Source: Plasmodium coatneyi (lineage: Eukaryota; Apicomplexa; Aconoidasida; Haemosporida; Plasmodiidae). From it: a stretch of DNA of 64,000 nt. The translations under genes were made by a program, and so were the position numbers. The stretch covers positions 1,798,001-1,862,000 of the forward strand of contig NC_033563.1 in assembly GCF_001680005.1 (NCBI RefSeq). Reading direction: 5' to 3'. Below are positions 56,338-64,000 of the stretch, piece after piece; positions within the stretch are counted from its first letter, which is position 1, and every line of letters starts with the position of its first letter. The notes beneath the pieces are model-generated. The model ran no database searches and was not told where the DNA came from. It saw nothing but the letters and a program-made list of their open reading frames with translations.

Positions 56338-59300
56338 CTACCATTCGGTGCATGGTATAGGCTTGTTCGACGTCAGCACCAAAATGGAGGACATGTTTAC
56401 GCACACGGGTTTTTTATTCTGGTCGTTTGGCGATGCGTCATTTTTTAAGGGCAGAATGATGGAGTGCGGAAAGTACTTTAAATATTGGGGCTTATTTTTT
56501 ATGATGTACTGTTGGAAAAAAATGTAAAAATTTTTTACATCATGGTGGATACTACTATTGTTTTTTTCTTCCCGGTCCAAAGAATGTTTCACCAAATTAT
56601 ACTTGTAATTAAAAAAGGGGAAGGCACACATATACTTATTCGCTTTTTTAAAAAAAAAATTAAAAAGGATGAGCGACTGTAAGGTGTACACAATCCACCG
56701 GATATGAAAATGCGTTGGTCTACTTATGCTGTTCTTTTTTATATATAGGGGTATACAATAATGGTCTTTTGTAAAAATATTTCTGTCAAGTAGGTAGAAA
56801 TCGTTCAATGGGAGAAATTCATCTTTGTGTGTTGTCAGCAGTAAAATGTATTCCATGTGTTTTATGTTCTTTTCTATTTCCTTTTCGAATACGGATATGA
56901 GTTTTAAGTTTGACTTTTTTTTAATTTTCTCGATGAGCAATTTAACTTTTAAAAATTTTTTTATACTTTCTTCTTTTACGAAAAGGACAAATTTATTTTT
57001 TTTCATCAAGTCACTTCCTATATATATGTAATTAAAATCGTGTGTTATGTCTTTAATTTTTTGTTCACTTCTTTTCAGCAAATTGAAGCCATATTTTTCT
57101 TCAACATTTATTGTCATGTTGTTATCTTCCCCTTTGGTGATGCTGCTACGTAGGGGGGTTATTTTGTGTGCGCTTTTTTTTTCACTTCTCCGGGGAGTGA
57201 CGTTTGCGCTGCTTGGCGTTGCGTTTGTGTGTGTCTGCAAGAGGGTGGTTCCACGGGCGTCGCGATGTTGTGTTTTTCCATATTTATCATGTGCAAATTT
57301 AGAGGGGCTCCCCCCGTTTTGGGCATCCCTATTTACTTGCGCATTCGGGGTGTCACAACTTCTATGCATCATCTTCCCAAAGGAGGAGAATTTCTCGGCA
57401 GAATATTGAAACGTTCTAAATGGGTCCGAATTTATTTCTGCGTTCGTTTCGTTGGTTTGTGTTGAATGTGTTTCTTCTTGTGTCCTGGGGGGAGCAGCGG
57501 CGGTCGGTGTGGCTATTCCGCTTTGCGTTGCATGGTTGGGCACTTCATTGGCCGCTTCTTCCGCCCCCTCGTGGTGGTTGAAAAATAACTCAAACCACCT
57601 GTAAAACTCGGCTATGTGCGTCTCATTATTTTCGTTTATAATTTTGTACGCAATTGGGGAGGTCTGAATATCCCCGAAGGTGTGGTGGGCGGTTTCGTTT
57701 CTGTTGCAATGGTTGGAGGTGTGTTTTTCCTGGGATAATTCGCACTGCGCTAGGGGAGTGGCGGCGTCTTCATCGTAGGGGGACTTTTCGAAGGGGTGGT
57801 GTGTAGGTTGCTTCACGGGGGTGGAGGCATCATCGGGGTTGTTCTTCCCCTCCACGTCATGATGATTCCCTGAGTTCACGATTTTTGTCATCCCTTTTTT
57901 GCCATACTTGGACTTGTTAGCCAGTTCTGATTGCTCTATTTTGTTAACGATGCATTTTTTGTAAAAGCATTTAAAGTCATCGTCCAGCTCGTTAAACAGG
58001 TTAGTGACATGTTCTACGCTTAGTACATCGTAAATTGAGCATTCCTTTGTTGTGCTGTAATTTGAAGGGGAATCATCATTTCGAGATTGGGAACTTTCTG
58101 CAGAACTGAGGAGCTCCTTCGTTGGGATAAAACGGTCAGGGGAGTTGTCCAAGCTGCCTGATAATTCCAAATGGGGGATTCTTTTCTTATCTGCCTGTTT
58201 TTCATTAGCCTCCTTTTCAACTGCCCCTATTTTACCTGTTCTCCGTTTGTCTGTTTTTTTTTTCCTATACGGAGGAACAGACGGAGAGTACGCTGGGAAT
58301 AAATGGAAGGTGTTCTTAAACATGGGATTTTCATGCTGAAAAAAATGGAAAATTAATTTCTGAAATTCGTTATACTGATTGCTATCCATTTTTAAATCAC
58401 CCAAGTTGTGTAAGTACGATGTGTTGTTATATTTTTGAACAAAAAAGTCATACATCTTTACGTTTTCCTCATCGATAATTTCGTTTTCTTTATTTTCTTC
58501 ATCCGATGATGATATTTCATAATTTTGAAATTTTTCGCTTACTAATAATTCTAATATGCTGTGTCCATACTTGTCATACATTTTTCTTTTTTTATCGTTT
58601 GTTAGGATATCATAGGAGAGTTTCAGTTGAAGAAACTTGTTTATGCTTCCTCCTTTGTCTGGATGGTGTACCTTTATTTTTTCCTTGTACGACTTTTTAA
58701 TTTCTTCCTTGCTGCCGTTGTAGGGCACGTCCAAATGGCTGTATAGCGATTTTGTCACGTTGCAGTTTTTGCGCACAAAGGAGTTCATGTCTGGTAGGAA
58801 GTTGCTACGGTTAGTTGGCTCTTCGTCGGAGTAGCGCGTATCGTTATTATGGTGATCGTCATCGTCACGTTCGTCTTCCCCTGCGTGGTAATTCCCTCCG
58901 ATGCAGTTTTCCTTTCGACAGTTTTCCTCCTCGCTGTGAACATAGTCTTCACAATGGGGGGAATTCACTTTTGCAAAATGGCCCCAGTGGAAGGATTCAC
59001 CACCTGGGGTTACCTCTTCATCATTTTCCCGCCATTTGTTGTGTTCATTTTTTCCTTTGTTCCATCCCCCCTGTGGGGCATCGTAACGGAGAGGAACGTT
59101 CCCACCATTGTTGTGTGAATGACTGCTGACACGTTTGGTTTGTGCATCTGCGCCTTTTTGAAAGTGCGAAATGAAAATCTTCTTGTTGTTTATGAAAAAG
59201 TTTCTACTAAGTCGGTCGATGGAGTCGTGACTATCCAGGTCGATCAGTCCATTGTTCTGCGCCCCGTTTTGGGGGGTTCTTTCTTGCTCACTTTCGCCAC

Positions 59301-60377
59301 TTTGGGGGTAGTTATTTATGCCACTTTGGGGGTCTTCCCCTGTGTCATCGTTAGTAGTCTCGTTTGTGCCAACCCGTTCGACACACTTTGCACCTCCTTT
59401 GGGATCAAAAATTGACTCATTTTGTGGGTCCGTTTTGGGGGCATTTTGCGGGTAACTCTTTCTTACAAAAAAAGTAGCACACTTTGCGTCATTGTTTTGG
59501 GTAACATTTTGGGCATATTTTGTGCCTCCTTTGAGGGCATTCTGTGGGTCTCCTTTTGGGTCAAAAAATTTGTCCCATTTGGTGTAGTTGTTTACGACTG
59601 TTTGGGGGGCATTTTTCGAAGCGTCATTTGTGGTGGTGCAATTTTTCGGCGGGCTGCATATTTGACTATCACACGTTGCGCTTCTATTATCGACACTTTT
59701 TTTGGTTGGTGAACAAACAAATCTAATAAAATCGTATTTGTTTAATGAACCGTCTCTGCTAGTGGTCCTTTTGTTAACACGTTTATTAACACTGCCACTA
59801 GGATTGTAGACTTTTGGGGATTCGTCATTTTGCGGATCCGTGTGGTTAAATGAAAAGTGCTTTCTGGGCGTTTGGTCAAAGGAATTGCTGTAAAAAAAGT
59901 GGGGATCTACATTTGGCGCGTTAAATTTCATTTTTTTCCTTTGCCTCATATCTACAGGCACTGTTCTTTTCGTGTCATTTTGGTACTGGTCTGCAGGATG
60001 GTGTGGGAGATGGAGTATAATGAGGGTGTATTAATTGAGTTAGTGATTTTCCCATTGGACGGGAGGGGATATTCTTTTCAACCCATTCGATTCATTCGAT
60101 GCATTCTGTTTATTTTGTTCGTTTTGTCGTTACCACTGTGGAATGAATGAATGGCACCCTTCGTGTTGGATGTTTCTTTTTTACTTTTTCTTCCTGTCTT
60201 CTTGGCTTTACGAGGGAGGGAAAAAATTTGTTCATACCCATTGGCACTTTGGGGGGCGTATAACTGTTTAATTTGACTTAAGTCGAAGTAGCTTGTGCAT
60301 TTGTTTAGCGCATTGTTGGCATGGTTGCATGGGGGTCCCTTCAGGTAATAGTTTTCCGTGGCCTTGTTGTTTTTCAT
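56338..60377 (-). CDS. Large J-domain (DnaJ/HSP40) protein
   Basis: Two minus-strand exons, 60377-60134 and 59990-56338, give 1298 residues. The first exon encodes 81 basic, Asn/Lys-rich residues (MKNNKATENYYLKGPPCNHA at the start) and ends at donor GTAACG. The acceptor CCTGCAG joins in phase one plus two, giving S-D-QYQNDTKRTVPVDMRQ; without this exon the gene would start at 59949. The J domain lies at about residues 490-560 with the HPD triad at 524-526 (KVHHPDKGG), then KLSYDILTNDKKRKMYDKYG. HPD is required to stimulate HSP70 ATPase, so this is an active-type co-chaperone, type III since there is no Gly/Phe or zinc-finger region. Residues about 150-260 contain a degenerate Asp/Pro/Gln/Asn repeat (DPQN, YPQN, FDPKG). 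Inserts near 600-980 are low complexity. The C-terminal 220 residues look folded (YGFNLLKRSEQKIKDI to the end) and are not a known DnaJ domain. Confidence 0.85.
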
Positions 60378-61687
60378 GGTCCATTTGTACGGCGTGCTGC
60401 AAGCTGTTCAGGCTTATCGTGTGCGTCCTTTTTATCCTCGCAATTTGGCACAATTGGGCTCAGTTTCTTCAGCTTCGTTCTCCTTTTCCCACCTTTTATG
60501 GATGTGCTGATATGCAATACACGCGAAAGAAGATTTGGGAAAAGTTCACTTCCTCAGGGCGGACGCGTCCCTCCTATTTTCACTATTCAGAGGGGATGCA
60601 TAGGGAAAATCGTCGCCTCGATGGGAAAATGAACTGCTACACGGAAATTAAGTTAAAGCGTAAATTTTTTCTTATCATTTGTGCGTTTTGTTTTAAAAAA
60701 TCATTTTGCATATCTTTTATTTAGTGCTTGTTTTATTTAATTTTTTCCCTTCTTCATTTTTGTGTATTTTTTTTTTTTTTTTTTTTCCCGTGCTTAAGAA
60801 AGTTAACGTACTACGTACCTTACTGTTTAACGCGTGAACCATTTGGAAAATGAAAAATTTGAAAATGTGTTCACGTATGCGTTTATGTACAAGCATATGT
60901 AGAGTTGTGTTTTTTTTTTTTTTTTTCTTTTTGTAACATCAAGGTGGGGGATACTTCGTGGGAATTTTATCTCGATTGTTCCTTTGGGACAGTTTGTTTA
61001 ACTAGTATTGTGCCAGAATTATTAAAAGTGAGGAAAGCTTTGTTTCAATTTTTTACACACCCTGTGTTAACTTTTTGTGCGTGTATATTTTCGGAACATT
61101 TGGCGTGTGTTCCGTCATTTTGGCTACATATTTGGCTGATTACACGTTGGTGTAAATTTGACGCCACAAGGGTTTGCAGTTGGCAAATCTGTCATTTTGC
61201 CATTTTGCCACTTTACCACCATGGCGATATGCCCCCACAGACCCCGTTTACGCGGCACATAGGGATGGAGTCATAGAATTGGGGTTCATCTGCTGGAACT
61301 TAAAGTTGATTTGTTGCAAAACGAGCAGTTGCAAAAAAGAAAAAAGGTACCACGTAGTTGAACATATATGCATCATGCTTTGCATTCGTTTGTTCAATTT
61401 TCCCGACGGTGTGGTGTTGCATCCGTGTGGATGATATTCCCTCAAAGGAATGGAGATGCATCAAGTGAGAAAAAGGAGAAGAATTACGCAAAAAAGGGTC
61501 GTGATTAAAAGGTGTGTGTTGTAGAAAATAAGGAAATTACGTAAAAAAAAGGGGAAAATAAATCAGGTACCAACGGAGAGTGATGAATACACATGTATCC
61601 ACATACACGTCACCAACGGAGCAACCCTTTATGTGCAGGCATGCACCACAACGTCCTACAAAGCGACGCCTCAAATTTGGCGAATCA
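60378..61687. other. Intergenic region upstream of the J-domain gene
   Basis: About 1.3 kb, both flanking genes on the minus strand. T runs lie near 60769-60786 and 60910-60926. No supported gene. Confidence 0.5.
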
Positions 61688-64000
61688 TCAGATTGACGAA
61701 ATGATGGGGCCATTTTGCACGATAAACTGCTTGCTGTAATTGTATAGGTCATTAATCTGCTGATATACCGCATCGGCGGGGCAGTCCCCCTCAGTATCTT
61801 CTATGTTCTCTTTATTGAGATCGTAAAATTCTTGTATGGCAACCCAGACTTTGCTTATTTGCTCGATAATTTTGAAGTAGCATTTTTTATATTTGATCAG
61901 TTTTAGTTTTCTGCACTCCTGTTGATGGTTTGAGGGGGGGATAAGTTGGGGTTGTCTCCAATTGGGTTTCTTTCGGGGTCTGCCACGGATGGGTTCAGTG
62001 TATCCCCAACGTCGCACCCTTCAGAAGGAACGAACTGATCGGTACTCTGCCCCTGCGTTGCTTCTTCCCCGGTGTGCTGTTCCCCCAGGAGGAACTTCAC
62101 CCGCTGCACATAAAATTTTAATAATGCATTTAGTAGGAAAAGTTTATCTTTCAAATAAATTAAATGGTTAGTGATAACTTTGCTTAGGGGCTTCTTCATT
62201 TTCCTCGTTTTGGACACCAATTCCTCTGTACCTATGTAGGTCGAATTTTCATATTCCTTTAAAATTTCATCTGATATGTTGTCCAAGTTGGATATATATA
62301 ATTTCCTCTCCTGGTGCATGTGTTTGGCTTTATTTGTGTTTGACAGTTTATTTAAATATTCCACTTCGGCTTGATTTAGTTCCTTCTTATAATTTGTTAA
62401 ATTGGACAATACTGCTGATAGCTGTTTGTTCTTTGTGTTTATTTCATTGCATATAAGTTGATACTCATTGAATATTTCCTTTTTCTTTTTTAAAAGTTCC
62501 TCTATTTCGTTCTTCATCTGATCTACTTGTTGTTGTGTTTCGTTGATATTGTTGGTTCTTAGATCTACTTCTTTTATGTATACATTTTCTATATGTACTT
62601 TAGAATCTTCCGTGTCGTGCAGAGTTATTTCGCAATCCTTTTTGCACACCTCCATTATTTTCTTCAACTCTTCCAATTTTACTTTAATTTCCACTTTTCT
62701 CTTTTGTCTATTTTCTGTTGCTACTTGAAGGATCCTTTGCAACATTTTGTGTAATTCTATCAGTTTGGCTGATGCTAGTATTTTTATCTGCTGCATTTTG
62801 TTCGATTCGATAATTTCTTTTTCATCTGCGGGGGGTTCGTTTTGCAATTTGGATTCCCTCTCGAATGCACTTTTGTCATTGGTTTGGTTATCTGAGTTTG
62901 TTTTTTTCTCTGTTCCGTGTGAGTGTGCCTCTCCAGGCAACTCTTCAGAACCGATTTTTATCTGCACGTTAACCGGTTGGCTGTCCAAACTTTCGAAACT
63001 GAATGCGGGGGGTTGCACCTCAAGGTTTGGTTTTTCCGTGTGTGGTGATGTGTTCTGCTGGGAGTGCCCCTCCTCCTTGTCCAAGTCGATGGAGGAGATG
63101 CTGGTCTTCGGGCTGAGGATATCCAAGGAGGAAAGTTTACTAACGTTGATGAGTTGCGAATCGTACATCTGGATTTTATTCTTCAACGAAAGAACCTCAG
63201 CTGATATGATTTTCCTAATATTCATCAGGTATACATCTAAGTAGTCATATTTCAGAACAGCTAGTAGTTCTAAAAATAATTCTTTATGGTTGTCAAATAG
63301 CTTATCCGTTGTTAGTATAATGAAGAGGATATCTTTATGGAGCTTCTGATTTCCAATGAGGCAGTGACTGAACATGGTGAGAATGGTGGTTCTTGGATTT
63401 TCCAAATCGTCTTTTTCTATGGGTCCAACTAGCGATAATCTAATTTCTCTTTTTTCTAAAATAAGGCTTATAGATTTTTCCAATATGTTACTCTTTAGAA
63501 AAAATTCTTTAAAATTGTATCCGTAGTGATCATCGTAGATGTAGCTATCTAGCTGTTCATTGTTTGGGTTCTGGTTGGGTTGGCACTTGTTTGTCGTGTT
63601 CGTTTTATGCTTGTCCGTGTTGATCGTTTCGTGTACCGTGTTGCTTCCAACATTGGGAAGACTCTCCTGGCTGCTTAACTTTACGTTGCTTTTCGACTCC
63701 GCATCAATGATATCGTTTAACTTAGCTGGAGTGGCCATTCCTGCGCTATTCTGATCCTGCATGTCAAGATTTGTCTCCCTCTTCGCAGGTTCATCCTCGC
63801 TATTGCAGTAGGAGTCATACGCATCGATAAGGTCACTGTTACACGCACTAGTGATGTTGCTATTTGATAGGGTAAGTTCGCTTTTTACTTTCACTTGGAA
63901 GGGGTTATCTTTCTGTTCTTCATTACTGTTGGTGAAGGAGGGGATGGTCGTGTTTGCTGTGGTATTTGCTGTCGTGTTTACTGTCATGTTCCCTGTCGAG
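61688..64000 (-). CDS. Coiled-coil protein, 5' end beyond the window
   Basis: Minus-strand gene whose frame stays open to the right edge; an ATG at 63987 could be the start but the frame continues above it. Two exons are inferred: 64000 to 61987 and 61918 to 61688. A donor GTGGCA at 61986 and acceptor CAACAG ending at 61919 give a phase-0 join over a 68-bp intron and connect to a second exon with clearly coding-like sequence (KIIEQISKVWVAIQEFYDLN). The N-terminal part is Asn/Thr/Ser-rich. A folded helical region follows (SLILEKREIRLSLVGPIEKD, then a Leu-rich helix pair), and from about residue 400 there is a long heptad-like coiled coil (VDQMKNEIEELLKKKKEIFN). The design suggests a cytoskeletal, kinetochore or tethering protein; nothing decides which. 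Family not recognised. Confidence 0.75.
61919..61986 (-). other. Inferred 68-bp intron in the coiled-coil gene
   Basis: A GT-AG interval with a pyrimidine-rich 3' half (CCCCAACTTATCCCCCCTC). The first frame stops soon after it and the second frame overlaps it, so removal is needed to join two coding-like halves. It is short for this genome, so the exact boundaries are uncertain. A real frameshift is the alternative. Confidence 0.55.

Noticed and set aside
59950..59961. GTG start for the J-domain protein
   Set aside because: Nuclear genes here start at ATG; a spliced upstream exon gives a natural N terminus.

Overview
This window is nuclear DNA from a malaria parasite, most likely of the vivax / cynomolgi / knowlesi group. 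The supporting signs are moderately GC-rich coding regions, long uninterrupted A or T runs between genes, short GT-AG introns, and proteins padded with low-complexity inserts. Clade-specific markers are also present: an alveolin of the inner membrane complex, a leader-bearing RbfA that looks apicoplast-targeted, and flagellar dynein machinery. From unchecked memory, the order L13a, U5 GTPase, alveolin IMC1c, S20, ARD1 resembles a block on P. falciparum chromosome 10.

Layout, left to right. A very large two-exon WD-repeat protein (2386-10339, +) resembles WDR7/rabconnectin-3 beta. Ribosomal protein L13a (12870-13733, +) has a four-codon first exon. A two-exon minus-strand gene (14165-15027) carries the two domains of the dynein-arm assembly factor CCDC103. 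It is divergent from the U5 snRNP GTPase Snu114/EFTUD2 (16913-20638, +). An MKT1-like pseudo-nuclease follows (23545-26967, +), facing the alveolin IMC1c (27992-28870, -). Ribosomal protein S20 (32303-32918, +) and a 1618-residue protein of unknown function (35105-39961, +) come next, then the NatA catalytic subunit NAA10/ARD1 (41465-41923, +).

The right half is mostly minus strand. It holds an organelle-targeted RbfA (42763-43595), a small spliced one-TM protein (45166-45627), a possible 66-residue plus-strand gene (46457-46779) and an 11-12-TM protein of 1133 residues with a cyclase-like membrane layout (47640-51041). A four-exon 107-residue protein (53467-54390), a large J-domain protein with a newly placed first exon (56338-60377) and a coiled-coil gene running off the right edge (61688 to beyond 64000) complete the window.

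The genes do not form an operon or a single pathway. Most are housekeeping: translation (L13a, S20), splicing (Snu114), N-terminal acetylation (NAA10), mRNA regulation (MKT1) and organelle ribosome maturation (RbfA). Lineage functions are pellicle structure (IMC1c), axonemal dynein assembly in male gametes (CCDC103) and possibly V-ATPase regulation (WDR7). Several gene models here were assembled by matching splice sites and reading phase by hand; these are marked. Intergenic stretches of 0.4-3.4 kb contain homopolymer runs and a few minisatellites, and I saw no convincing tRNA, rRNA, CRISPR or mobile element.
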